A stretch of DNA of 64,000 nt from Acanthococcus lagerstroemiae (lineage: Eukaryota; Arthropoda; Insecta; Hemiptera; Eriococcidae). A model generated the notes under the pieces. It was given only the letters and a program-made list of their open reading frames with translations. It was not told the origin of the DNA and searched no databases. The stretch covers positions 40,941,574 through 41,005,573 of the forward strand of contig CM063114.1 in the NCBI GenBank assembly GCA_031841125.1, read 5' to 3'. Of this stretch, positions 22,070-32,939 are shown one piece after another (the first letter of the stretch is position 1; each line of letters begins with the position of its first letter). The position numbers and the translations under genes were made by a program.

Positions 22070-24175
22070 TCGATACGCTGCAATGAGAATAACTGAGCAA
22101 CAAATGGCTCAAATACAAATAGAAGATGAAGTGGGAGAAGCAAATATTCAAAAAGGAGTAATGAACCAAAAGGGATGATAGTCAGTAAATGGCAACAAAA
22201 TGCAAAATGCAATAAATATGAAAATAGGATGTGTAAAAATAAAAACGGTAAAGGAATTCAAATACTTAGGTAGTCTGATAACGCAAGATGGAAGAACTAA
22301 AGCAAAAATAAAGAGTAGAATAAAACAAGCTAAGGGAGCTCCCCCCCCCCGCCCACTAAAAAGGAGACATATGTGGGGCAAATATAAATATTTAAAAGTA
22401 AGACTGAGATATCTTCTAATGTGTATTTGGAGTATAGCATTGTATGGTGGATGTGAGACCTGGATAATAGGAACACGAGAAAGAAAAAAGGATAGGAGCT
22501 CTGGGAATGTGGTGTTATTGGAGAATGTTGAAAATCAAATGTTCAGAAAAGATCAGGACTGAGGAAGTACTGAGGCGAATGGAATATGATCGTAAAGAGA
22601 AGAATTAAAATGATAGGTCATAATCATAATATAGGGTGTCTCTTGCAATGAAACCCCTTCCAAGTGATAAGTAGGCAACCTACCCTGCGAATTTGTATAG
22701 GTGTTTGCATACTCTTGCTGATGAAGGGGCCGAATCATGGTCAAATTTTGAAAAGTTTTCTACCATTGATTTTTTTTTAGGTACCAGTAGATAAATAGTA
22801 GAGGGCAGTTGTGGTAACCACAGAAAAAAATGGTCGGAATCGATTCAACAAGGTATTCACAAACTCAATTTCAGTACAAATTATACCTGAAAATTTTCAC
22901 ACTTTTTCAATTTCCCGTGAAACTTGCCCTCTTAAGCTACTGTTTTTTATTTGCAACAGATTGGACATTAAATTTCCCATAAAAAAGGTTATTAGAAATT
23001 TTCTTGTATCCAGATTAGAACTGCTCAAAACGGAGTTCAAGATATCCCTATTAAGAATTATTACTTTTTAATACAGATGCTCTGACCTTATGAAGATAAT
23101 AATCATCTTCTTCCTTCACAGAGTTATATCGTTTATAGGGCATTTATTTTCCTTCCTATTTCTTCGTTTTCTCCCCCAGGAAATTTTCTTCTTCGTTATT
23201 TACCTTACATCTATTTACCCCACATTTGAAATCAAGGCCCATGCAATGAGAGGAGGGGGGGGAGTTCTAGTATTTTGTAAATTTTAATATGGGTATCCAA
23301 TAATTGGTTCCAAAGGTCGCTAAATTCGGTTTTGGCAACATTTTGGCCATATTCCCAGAACTGTGGCGCATACCGATGAGAAGGAGGGGCACAAAGACAG
23401 TTGTGATAACCACATAGAAAAAAGTTGACCAAAAACATCATGGAAAATGGTTGAACATGATTTTCATTAAACAAATTTCACTTAGTACAAAATTATTGAT
23501 ACATACTTTTTTATTACCATAAAACTTGCTTTACTCCAATTTGAGCAGTTTTAATCCAGGTACAAGAAAATTGCTAATGACCTTTTTTATGGGAAATTTA
23601 ATGAACAATCTATTGCAAATAAAAAAAAATGGCTCAAGAGGGTAAGTTTCACGGGAAATTGAAAAAATGTGAAGATATAATTTAGTATAATATATTGAGA
23701 AATTTGTATTAAAACTGATTTTATGGACACCCAGTTGAACCAATTCAAACCATTTTTTTTCTGTACTTACCACAACTGCCCTCTACTATTACCTATTGGC
23801 ACCATTTTTCTGCCTACCTCCAGTCGTGAGAAGAAGAATAAAAATCCAAAGATAGAAAACTTCTCAAAATTTGTCCATAACTCCGTCCCTTTAAAAGCAA
23901 GAGTATGCAAACATGTCTACATACTGTCGGGGTAAGTTTTCTACTTATCAGGTGGAAGGGGTCATTGCAAAAGAGACACCCTGTGTAAAACATCCAGGGT
24001 TATGGTTATTATTGCTAGAGGGAATGCTCGAGGGAGAGAACTGGAGAGGAAGGCAAGGAATGAATCATGAAGAGCAGGTAATAAAGGATACAAAGTGTAA
24101 ATCGTTCTCAGAGATGAAAAAAGTGGAGAGACGCAGCCTACTGGTCGAGAGACTAAGGAATATCACAACAGGAGC
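22070..24175 (+). pseudogene. Non-LTR retrotransposon fragment split by an inverted-repeat insertion
   Basis: The frame at 22091-22170 reads ITEQQMAQIQIEDEVGEANI, a reverse-transcriptase palm-like segment. A deletion follows, then VKTVKEFKYLGSLITQDGRT-like sequence (22235-22310) and ALYGGCETWIIGTRERKK (22437-22490), the usual C-terminal region of such elements. It is frameshifted and stops at 22620. The matching tail resumes after the insertion at about 24000 (LLEGMLEGENWRGRQGMNHE, then EMKKVERR) and ends near 24175. Confidence 0.72.
22634..23981. mobile_element. 1.35-kb element with ~450-bp inverted arms, inserted in a non-LTR fragment
   Basis: Both ends carry GGGTGTCTCTT(TT)GCAATG in inverted orientation. 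The similarity runs inward for about 450 bp on each side (22634 to about 23075, and about 23480 to 23981), including TTTGCATACTCTTGCT and AAATTTCCCATAAAAAAGGT. The centre (23090-23470) is unrelated AT-rich DNA without a transposase. Arm fragments recur at 25.61-25.90, 29.03-29.21 and 30.94-31.06 kb. Confidence 0.78.
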
Positions 24176-25600
24176 AAATTATTTTGTTAAGTTTGCATAT
24201 TGGCTAAAAGTTCTTAGTAGGTTTGCAGACCAGGTACGCATGACTTGGGAGTCGTACCTTAGTGGTCTACAAACTAGCTGGCTAGTTTATAAACGTATTG
24301 AGCTTCTATATTAGCCATAGCATCCACGCCGCAATTAAGAATAGCACTCCAAGAAGTGACCTGAGATAACGTGCAACATTGAGAACACCATACAGAAATC
24401 GCTCATCGTTCTACCTCATCATGGAATGTATCCTCAGAACCAGACTCCAATGTGCCTATGAAAGACTATCTGAAATCTATCCCAGTCTTGACACACGCTA
24501 TGCATTTACACGCATTCTGAACGGTGCGGGTTTGTCGCAGCAATAAAATATAATGAACACAGAGGAGAATAGAAATGTAAGACCGTCATAATTTCACAGC
24601 CCTGATGTCGCCCTCTAATTTCGAATAATCGGACTACAAAGCAACAACGGCACAGCATATTCTCGAAGATAACGATCACCTGTGGTGTCAACAACTTCGA
24701 TAGCTAGAGTTGCAGCCAGTAACTATCTAACACAAAATAAGGAGGGAAAAAAACAAATTCAAAAGAAACCGCAATTACATTTTAAAAGAGTCGGCCGCTA
24801 CCATCGGAATTTTTTCTTTTGCTGTGAACCGTTAAGATGCAAACTATGATTTAGCCAAACGATAATTACAAAAATTTTCATTAATTTCGGGTAATACTTT
24901 TGGCATATATTCATTCGGACAACGTAACAAATGAATTTTTATGTTCCAAGAAATTGCATTAATTCAATTTAAAACCCGGGCAAGTTGATGGGATCGAGCG
25001 TATTAAGATTTCAATCACGCTGAAAAGTAACGTAAGATTTCCGACATTTGAACCAGAAAAAAAAAAAAAAAAAAAAAAAAAGTTTATTATTCCCGGTTTT
25101 AAAATGCAGATACAATCTAGGTATCGCTGTACTAATGACCCTCTTTTTAAATAATTATTAAATGTTGGTAATTTCTCGATGTACACACGATAACAGTGAC
25201 GTGATTGCCGGCAAGAGTAAAAGTGAATTTTAATTAAATTTAGAACGTTGCACAGAAATACGGTCGATCGGATTATCATGGAGACTGAAAAAAATGCCGC
25301 GACAGTTCGAAGCACCGTCCGGCAGGTGTGATAAAACACGCAGCCGACAATTTGGGACCTTCGTTATTGTTGACAAAAGTAAAGGTGTCGTTCGGTCGCC
25401 ACTGACGACAGAATGTTTCCGTCAGGTTCGATAATTATAGACAAATTATGACAATAAAAATACCCAACAATTACACCAAAACAATGCACTGACAACTGAA
25501 TGAACTTCAGAGTCGGTGTTCACGTATGACCGTATGTCAGGATGTCAGTGAGTCGGTCACTTCGCAGCACGATTCAAATATGAATACTCGTTTCCAAAAC
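24176..25600. other. No gene recognised; small hairpin and poly(A) run
   Basis: A short hairpin lies at 24220-24272 (AGGTACG...CGTACCT with flanking TTTGCAGACC/GGTCTACAAA). A run of about 25 A lies near 25057-25081. No coding signal I trust. Confidence 0.4.
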
Positions 25601-25609
25601 ATAGTCTAG

Positions 25610-25900
25610 AACCTCTAGTTAATTAAAAAAATAAATGAAATAATTCTTAACGAGGATATCTTGAACTCCATTTCGAGCAATTCGAATCCAGATACAAGAA
25701 AATTGCCAACCACCTTTTTAATGGGAAATTTAATGTACAATCTATTGCAAATAAAAAAACAGTAGCTTAAGAGGGCGAGTTTCACGGGAAGTTGCAAAAA
25801 TGTGAAAATTTTCGGATATATTTTGTACTAAAATTGATTTTATGAACACCCTGTTGAACCGATTCCGACCTTTTTTTTTCTGTGAGTACCACAACTGCTA
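25610..25900 (-). repeat. Solo arm of the GGGTGTCTC inverted-repeat element
   Basis: Closely matches the inner arm seen at 22820-23075 and 23530-23800, including ACCTTTTTAATGGGAAATTT. Confidence 0.7.
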
Positions 25901-25904
25901 GAGG

Positions 25905-26150
25905 CGAAACTTGACTTTCAGTTTGGGGAGGGCGGGTGGAGAAGGAAAATTTGCCGACAAAATTTTCTAAAAATCTGAAAATTCGCCGATTTTTCAATCA
26001 AAATATTTTCTAACTGAAAAAGAAAAAATAATAAACAAACAAACGTTCTTAGAAAATGAAAAATTCAAATAAACAGTTTCAAAATTTGCTGACTGCCTAA
26101 TTATTGGGGGTGTTTCACCCTCCTCCCCATAGTTTCGTCCCTGCAAATGC
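25905..26150. repeat. Dispersed repeat with second copy at 28.57-28.89 kb
   Basis: Shared blocks include ACTTTCAGTTTGG, AATTTGCCGACAAA and ACAGTTTCAAAATTT, in the same order in both copies. The other copy carries an internal direct duplication around a G11 run at 28798. Confidence 0.65.
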
Positions 26151-26359
26151 AGATTGGAACCTTATCCCCCAAGCACTCACATTTGCGACATGAGCATACC
26201 CTACTCTGGGAGAGTAAGGTGGAAGGATGTTAGGAATACTTGAGAGGAACACACAACTTCCTTTACATATTGAGGTGGTCGTTTTTTACTCTTGGTGAAC
26301 TTTTTTTTCTGAATTTCCTCTTCTTCTTCTCCGAAATTGATTCCAATAAAATCAAATCA

Positions 26360-26404
26360 AATATATAAATAATAATGAATAAATAAATAAATAAAAAAAT
26401 AATA

Positions 26405-26442
<38 letters not shown>
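26360..26442. repeat. AT-rich simple repeat and ~35-A run
   Basis: (AATA)n followed by an uninterrupted A tract to 26441. Confidence 0.85.
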
Positions 26443-26946
26443 GACGTTTCTGTTGATCGGATTAGGGGAATCCGTGCCAGAAGTTCCCTTTCATTCTTAT
26501 GGTATTCGGGCCGTACAGCGCTATGTCGACTAATCAGGTGAAGTTTTTGACACATGTAGCAAAATTTTGGAATCTAGGTATACAAATAGTCTTAATCGAA
26601 GTTGTTCGAAAAATTCGTTCCTCTTTAAATACTTCAAAAACGTCTTAATTTTCGCGATATTTCAACATTAATGAGTATGTACATTAATGGGGAAAATGAA
26701 ATTAATTTACCTTTTGCTACTCATCTCTTCGACTCGATAGCGACGCGCTCTGACGGATGTACGGCCCGAACATTCACCAGGGAAATTAAACAATAGAACA
26801 TTTGCTATCAGATTAAGCTTCTGACATTAGAAATAAGGCTTTTGCTTTCCAACTTTCTCAAATTTCAGGCTCTAGGTCAAACAGAGAATCTAGTCAAAAC
26901 AAATTTCGGATTGCTCAAAGCGGGGGCATGCTGTAGTCGTTTACAA

Positions 26947-27830
26947 ATGATTGAGTGAGTGAATCACTCACTCATTGAGTGAGTTACGAGGCGAGGAAGT
27001 GAATGAATAACTGAATTAGAGAATGAATGATGACTGAGTAAGTGCATCACTACATCACTGAGTGAGTGACTGAGTAACTGAGTGAAAAACTCAATGAGTA
27101 AGTGAGTGACTGAGCAAATCACTAAATAAGTAAACAAATGACTGAGTGATGGAGTGAAGAACTGAATGAATAACTAAATTAGAGAATGAGTGAATGACTA
27201 AGTAAGTGATTGAGTAACTGAGTGAATCATTAGAGAAGGAAGCAAATGACTGCGAGAGTGAGTGAGTGAATCACTAACTTATTGAGTGAGTGACAGAGCG
27301 AGGAAGTGAATATGAATAACTACATTACAGAATGAGAGTGAATAACTAAGTAAGTGAGCGAATCACTGATTCACCAAGTAAGTGAGTGAGTAACTTAGTG
27401 AATCACTAAATGAGTAAGCGAGTGACTGAGTAAATCACTGAGTCACTGAGTAACTGATTGAGTAATTGTGTGAATAACTGAATAAGTAGGCTAGTAACTG
27501 AGTGAATCACTGATTCGCTGAGTAAGTGATTGAGTGAGTGAGTGAATCACCGACTCATTGAGTGAGTGACGGAGTAACTGAGTGAATAACCCAATAAATA
27601 AGCGAGTGACTGAGTGATTCACTGCGCCACTATGTAAATGACTGAGTAACTGTAAGAATAACTGAATAAGTAAGCGAGTGACTGAGTGAATCACTAAATA
27701 AGTCTGAGTGAGTGAGTGAGTGAGTGAATCACTGACTCATCGAGTGAGTGACGGAGTAACGAAGTGAATGAATAACTGCATTAGAGAATGAATGAATGAC
27801 TGAGTAAGTGAGTGAATCACTGACTTAAGA
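26947..27830. repeat. GAGT/GACT-type degenerate minisatellite, ~880 bp
   Basis: Built from GAGTGAGTGAATCACT- and GACTGAGTAACTGAGTGAA-like words in irregular order. The complement encodes SVTRLL/HSLTQS-like peptide repeats that I regard as meaningless. Confidence 0.88.
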
Positions 27831-28054
27831 GTCGCTATATAATAAGCAATTTTTCCAGTTTTACCAAACGGATTCACAAGTGGAGAGAATGGACGCGTCA
27901 TAGGTTGATTGAGACGTATCATATCCTTGTACTGAGTACTGGAGATGTGATGTGAACAATGATCATGAAGTTATGGACATGGTGAAACCGTTTTACAAAA
28001 AAACGCCGCATTAGCTAAGAAAGGCGAAGGGAAATGTGAAAGCGGTCGAGTTCA

Positions 28055-28410
28055 ACTTTCTCAAATTTCAGGGTCGAGGCCAAACAGAGAATCTAGTAAC
28101 AACAGATTTCGGGCTGCTCAATGCGGTGGCGCGCTGTAGTCGTTTACCTTGTAACCCTGATCGAGGGAAATATTTCATTTACAAGAATACGAAGAAATCT
28201 CAAAATATTATGAAAACGAAAGCGTTTATCGAAAAAATGATAAGGATAAAATTCATGGTACATAAAATTTTCCTTCTATTGAGACCATTTTCATTTCAAT
28301 CTGATGAATTTTTCTAAAATATGTAGGGCTTCAATAGTTCCTTTTTTTCACGTGCCTAAAATTATAGAGGGCGCCTCTTTCGCGCTGGCAGTCCGAATAG
28401 TCATTGAAAT
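28055..28410. repeat. Dispersed repeat, second copy of 20.19-20.48 kb
   Basis: It shares GAAAACGAAAGCGTTTATCG and the downstream 200 bp with the 20-kb copy. Its first 90 bp also match 26860-26945, just left of the minisatellite, in direct orientation. Confidence 0.7.
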
Positions 28411-28566
28411 TGGAAATTCAACATTTGCTACCGACTTTCAGATTTTCGAAATGCCTTCCACATTACAGCTTTGTTTCAACCTTTTAAATAACGTTCGATA
28501 CTCAGCTGGGAACCTTCTGCTTTTGACTGACTAGTCTCTAACAGGAGTCCAGGGTACTCCATTTTC

Positions 28567-28890
28567 AGAAACGAAATTTAACTTTCAGTTTGGAAAAGTG
28601 CAGAAGAAAAATTTGCCGACAAATACTTTTTGAAAACTAAAAATTCGCCGACCTAAATGTTTAAAAAATTAAAAATTTGCCAATTTGTTAATCGAAATAT
28701 TTTTTAATTGAGAAAGAAAATAAATAAACAAACAAACATGCATAAAAAATGAAAATTCAAATGAACAGTTTCAAAATTTACCGACTGTCAAATTATGGGG
28801 GGGGGGGGAGGTCAAATGAACAGTCTTAAAGTTTACCGACTGCCAAATTATTGGGGGGTCCCCCACCCCTATAGTTTTGCCACTGATAAC
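28567..28890. repeat. Dispersed repeat, second copy of 25.9 kb
   Basis: It carries the same blocks as 25905-26150. About 45 bp near 28765 is repeated near 28815, on either side of the G11 run. Confidence 0.62.
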
Positions 28891-28904
28891 TGTCCTCTAC
28901 TATT

Positions 28905-29015
28905 ACCAAAGAACCTATGCGCCCAAGTACACGTGGTACCGCATAGTCAATTCGGCATCCACGGGCACAATGTGCTCCAGAACGGCGTATGCGCATACTT
29001 GGGCGTATAAGTTCT
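28905..29015. mobile_element. Hairpin repeat, copy D (short)
   Basis: GAACCTATGCGCCCAAGTA (28911-28929) is inverted as TACTTGGGCGTATAAGTTC (28997-29015, two differences). The core ATAGTCAATTCGGCATCCAC belongs to the same family as copies E and G. Confidence 0.72.
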
Positions 29016-29029
29016 TTACTATTACCTAC

Positions 29030-29215
29030 TGTCCATCTCCAGTCGTAAGAAGAAAAAAAAAATTCAAAGATAGGAAACTTTTCAAAATTTGACCATAACT
29101 CAGCCCCTTCTAAAGTAAGAGTATGCAAACATATCTACATATTGTCGGGCTGAGGTAGATTGCCTACTTACTAGGTGGAAGGGAGAGGGTCATTGCAAAA
29201 GAAACACCCAGTATG
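29030..29215 (-). repeat. Solo terminal arm of the GGGTGTCTC element
   Basis: Matches the right arm near 23815-23981: AGTAAGAGTATGCAAACAT, then AGGTGGAAGGG and GTCATTGCAAAAGAAACACC. Confidence 0.7.
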
Positions 29216-29239
29216 TCACTCATTAGAAATAGTCTTCAC

Positions 29240-29830
29240 GTCCTCACTGATCAAGTGTGTGTGTGTGTGTGGGGGGGGGGGGAGTCGGCACTAGGCAAAT
29301 TTTATGATCAACACAAATGGAAAAGAGAGCAGACTTGTTCAGGTGTTCATTGAGACTTGTAATATTTTAGTTAAAATTCGTGCACCTCTTCCAAAAATTA
29401 AAAAAAAAAAGTTATTTTAAAGCATTACTTTAGTGCCTGTAACGCCGTGACGCCCCCCTCCTCCCGATACGAATTCAGTGGTTGACATTTGCTGCACCTT
29501 GTGCGATTACAGTCTGCAGCCGTGTTACTGCTGCGCGACTGCAATCTGCAGACATGTTGTTAATAGGAGTTTCCATGGATTGTACTAAACGTTACGCCCC
29601 CCCCCTCCAACATTCTTCCATCCATGAGCTGACATGATTGAATTTTTAGCATTTTTATGTGTTTTTCTAACTGAGTATATTTGAGCGAAAACCGTAATAC
29701 CCCCCCCCCACGCTCGAAAACCGTAACACTTCCCCAACACAAATTGAGGGGTGGGCATGTCCATGGGAATTTATTTTAGCATTTATGTTTTTACTACTGG
29801 GCATACTCGAGTGAAAAACCTAACGAAATG
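29240..29830. repeat. Repetitive stretch with GT/G and C tracts
   Basis: (GT)n followed by a long G run (29253-29283) and C9-C10 runs at about 29598 and 29700. A unit with AAACCGTAA, a C/G run, then ATTTTTAGCATTTTTATG-like sequence recurs in direct order. Confidence 0.5.
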
Positions 29831-29902
29831 GACTGACTGACTCAAGAATTCATTTGCCTACGAGTATCACACTCCCTATATCGGCCTGTATTCCCTTGCG
29901 AA

Positions 29903-30190
29903 CAGGGACGTACCGAAGAGTTTTTCTAGAGGGGGTAGAAACTGTGAAAGTCCCAACTGACTCAACTCAAAATTCCCAAGTATCAAAACAAAAAAAAAAA
30001 GAAACTTATGTTGGATTTTTCCAACTGACTCAACTCTAAATTCCCAAGTATCAATACAAAAGAAGAAAAACCTTTCAACTTGTTGGATTTTCCAAACTCG
30101 CTTGACTGAAATGGTAAATTTTCCCAACAGCTGAATAGAAAATTCCTACAGGGGGGGGGGAGTTGCCTACCACCCATTGGTACGTCCCTG
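29903..30190. mobile_element. 288-bp hAT-like MITE, CAGGGACGTACC ends
   Basis: Ends CAGGGACGTACC and GGTACGTCCCTG are inverted. The interior has GTTGGATTTTTCCAACTGAC repeats. Flanking 8-mers CTTGCGAA and CTCACGAG differ at three bases; the undisturbed target at 31628 reads CTTGCGAG, consistent with an 8-bp duplication. A relative is at 45564-45893. Confidence 0.75.
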
Positions 30191-30209
30191 CTCACGAGCA
30201 TTATATTCC

Positions 30210-30445
30210 TCGTACCGGCCTGCGAGCACTATGCTCTGCTAGTGCATCATCTTGCAGACGAGTCTGCCATTATGGGAGAGCATTTTCATGTTTGCTTCGC
30301 TGAGTGCGCCGACATGAGAATGTCGTCGTCCGCCAGTCAGTTAATCCAATCGGTCAGTCAGTCAGCCAGCCCAGCCCAGTCCAGTCCAGTCTAGTCTAGT
30401 CCAGTCCATTTAGTTAGTCGGTCAGTCGGTCAGTCAGTCAGTAGT
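30210..30445. repeat. Partial copy of the 31.6-kb foldback, then CAGT/CCAGT simple repeat
   Basis: 30213-30335 matches one arm of 31635-31970 (GCGAGCACTATGCTCTGCTA, then TGCAGACGAGTCTGC). (CAGT)n/(CCAGT)n follows at 30340-30445, then (TTA)n at 30447-30475. Confidence 0.72.
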
Positions 30446-30504
30446 TTTATTATTATTATTATTATTATTATTATCATTTTTCGTAACGCTCCAATGTAAC
30501 GCTT

Positions 30505-30770
30505 GTTTCCGTTTTGTGCCAATGTAAAGACATAAAAATGTCAAAATGAATTTCAATGGGAATGATAATTCCTTTTCGTTCCTCCTCAAATGTAACATTT
30601 TCCCCGTTTGTGTTATGCCCATGGCTGGAATGTGCCAAAGTAGAGACACGAAAATGTCAAAATAAATTTCCATGGAAATGATTATTTCATTCCTCCTCAA
30701 ATGTAACGCATAAAAATAACGTTTTCCCGGTTTGTGTGCCAAAGTAAAGTCATGAAAATGTCAAAAAAGT
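30505..30770. repeat. Tandem repeat, about 2.5 units of ~115 bp
   Basis: TGTGCCAAAGTAAAGACA...GAAAATGTCAAAATAAATTTCC recurs at about 30515, 30630 and 30738. Confidence 0.72.
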
Positions 30771-30937
30771 GGGTTGAGGAGACGGGAATCCGGGTGAAAC
30801 CTTCGAGAGTTGTACAGGCTCAAATCCCTAAAACACAGCTAATGCTCGAGCAAAGAATTCCCAAATTAGTTACTCGAACCTGAACTGCCCTCCCCAGCTT
30901 TTACCCCCAGTTTCAACACTGGACCTCGATATACAGG

Positions 30938-31060
30938 GTGTCTCTTTCGCAATGTCCCACCCTCCACCCTATAAGTAGGCAACCTACCCCGGCAATGTGT
31001 AGATATGGTTGCATACTCTTACTTTTGAAGGGGCTAAGTTATGGTCACAGGTAAAAACGC
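30938..31060 (+). repeat. Solo terminal arm of the GGGTGTCTC element
   Basis: CAGGGTGTCTCTTTCGCAAT and GTTGCATACTCTTACTTTTG match the left end of the 22634-23981 element. Confidence 0.7.
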
Positions 31061-31500
31061 GAGAACTGCAGTTCAACCAAAATTTATCTCGTGTGATCAC
31101 ACCGATTCCTCTCCTCTTTCCCTCGTCACTCCGCGTGCATGAGAAAATCTGCATGTGGAATGACGTCACATTTTCCATTTCCTTTCCCTCCTCATGCCTG
31201 TTAAGTGATTTTACGATACTTTCTCCGACATATTATTTTTTTCTTATTCTTTTCTGTTGGTCCTCGGTGCCGCTTCCCAGCAAAAATTCAGTGTGAATGT
31301 ATGGTGTGAAGTTATTGGGAAGCACCTCGTAGGACCGCACATTCTTTCGGATACGTTGAATTCAGAACGTTATCGTGATTTTTGACATTTGCACGTCTCT
31401 GCTTTGCACATAAACCGGAAAAACGTTACTTTTACGCTTATACGCAGGCACACAAGACACAACGGAAAAAAACGTTAACTTGGAGCGCGACGAAAATAGT
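31061..31500. other. No gene recognised
   Basis: No conserved coding or repeat signal noted apart from short pyrimidine-rich tracts. Confidence 0.35.
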
Positions 31501-31634
31501 TTTACGGGCTGGCTAGGCTGGCTGGTAACGGAAATGACTGACTGGACTGGACCGGACTGACTGACTGACTGACTCAACACTTCATTCGCCTGCGAATACC
31601 ACACTCCTTGTATCAGCCTGTATTCCCTTGCGAG

Positions 31635-31970
31635 CATCACGTTCCTTGTACCAGCCTGCGAGCACTATGCTCTGCTAGTGCATCATCTTGCAGACGAGTC
31701 TGCAACCACGAGAGAGCATTTTCATGCTTGCTTCGCGGATTTCACCGAAATGAGAAAGTCCTTGTCCAGCAAACGTAGCGTTCAAAAAATGAGCGCGCCA
31801 AAAAACATGGAGCGCAACGTGCTCTGCGGAGCGTAGTGGACGACGACATTCTCATGTCAGCGCAGTCCGCGAAGCAGACATGAAAATGCTCTCCCGTGGT
31901 TGCAGACTCGTCTGCAAGATGATGCACTAGCAGAGCGTAGTGCTCGCAGGCTGGTACAAGGAACTTGATG
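31635..31970. mobile_element. Foldback element with ~135-bp arms
   Basis: 31635-31767 is nearly the reverse complement of 31837-31970: GTACCAGCCTGCGAGCACTA, then TGCTAGTGCATCATCTTGCA and GAGAGCATTTTCATG. The spacer is about 70 bp. A single arm lies at 30.2 kb. Spurious frames of about 90 codons cross it. Confidence 0.8.
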
Positions 31971-32935
31971 TTTTCGAGGTCACTGAATCCGATTGTAGGA
32001 AACTTTTCGATCCGATCCATTGGGATTGTACAAAAGGAGGTTCATAGCTAAATAATTATCAATATATTGGAATCGTATTTTGTAATCAATTTATAAGTAT
32101 TTTAGGCAACTGAATTTAATTTTGAAGTCAATTTTCGGATCCGACCTATTGGAATCCCACCAAGAGAGGTTCTCGCTCCACGAAGTGATGTCCTAGTTAG
32201 AATGTTTCATCAATTTGGTCTTTCTGGTCTGAACCCCCCCCCCAGCTAATTTTTGTGTAAAATCGAACCATTTTAACGTGTGCGGCGGGGGGGGGGGTCA
32301 ATTTTAACCGAGAATTCACCATAAGCGGCGATTTTGCTCTGAAAATTCCTGAAAATCGAGTTCGGTCGAAAGCTTGTCAACTAGAAAAAATCGTTCTCAG
32401 TAGAATACAGACTGAATACCTGTCGAAAATTTTACGAAAAATAAATTTCCAAGCTCAACGGCTTCTGTTCTGTTCTACATAAAAATACTTTCATTTCCAC
32501 GTTATTCATTAAAGTGCACAGAAAGCGTATAAAAGCATGAAAACGACTGTCTGTTCGGGTTTCCAGTGCACTAAACTCATTTAAGACCTTATTTTATTGA
32601 AGGTGTTATAATCTCTGTTCATGACTCTCATAATTCGAGGAATATGAAGTTCCACTGCTGATCGTCACTTTGCCATAACGGATACTTTCATACCTACACC
32701 AGTAATCGTCCAAAGCGAGCAGAGACGTGAAAACTTGGGAATCATAAAACATTGACACGAGTATATGTGTATAAACGATTTGATTTCTACAGTCGTGAAT
32801 TCATTTCAAAAGTGATTTTTTCAGAAACCCCGTTCAAGAATTAGTTCTCGGGGACTGGGACGTTGGAAATTTAAAATTAACTTAGAATCTAAGAAACAGT
32901 GTAATTACTGAGGAACAGGAAAACATCGAAATAAG
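31971..32935. other. No gene recognised; old repeat related to 46.5-47.3 kb
   Basis: CATGAAAACGACTGTCTGTTC (32539) recurs as CATGAAAACGACTGTCTACTC near 46752, with a similar order of flanking words. C9 and G10 runs lie at 32237 and 32286. Confidence 0.4.
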
Positions 32936-32939
32936 GATA

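Noticed and set aside
26947..27830. CRISPR-like array
   Set aside because: No constant repeat with unique spacers; short words of irregular order in a eukaryotic context.
27491..27922. Minus-strand frames with Leu/Ser/His-rich repeats
   Set aside because: Products of the GAGT-type minisatellite.
28036..28317. 93-codon frame
   Set aside because: Lies in a dispersed repeat whose other copy (20.2 kb) breaks the frame.
31742..32020. 92-codon minus-strand frame
   Set aside because: Crosses the palindrome centre of the 31.6-kb foldback; no family similarity.
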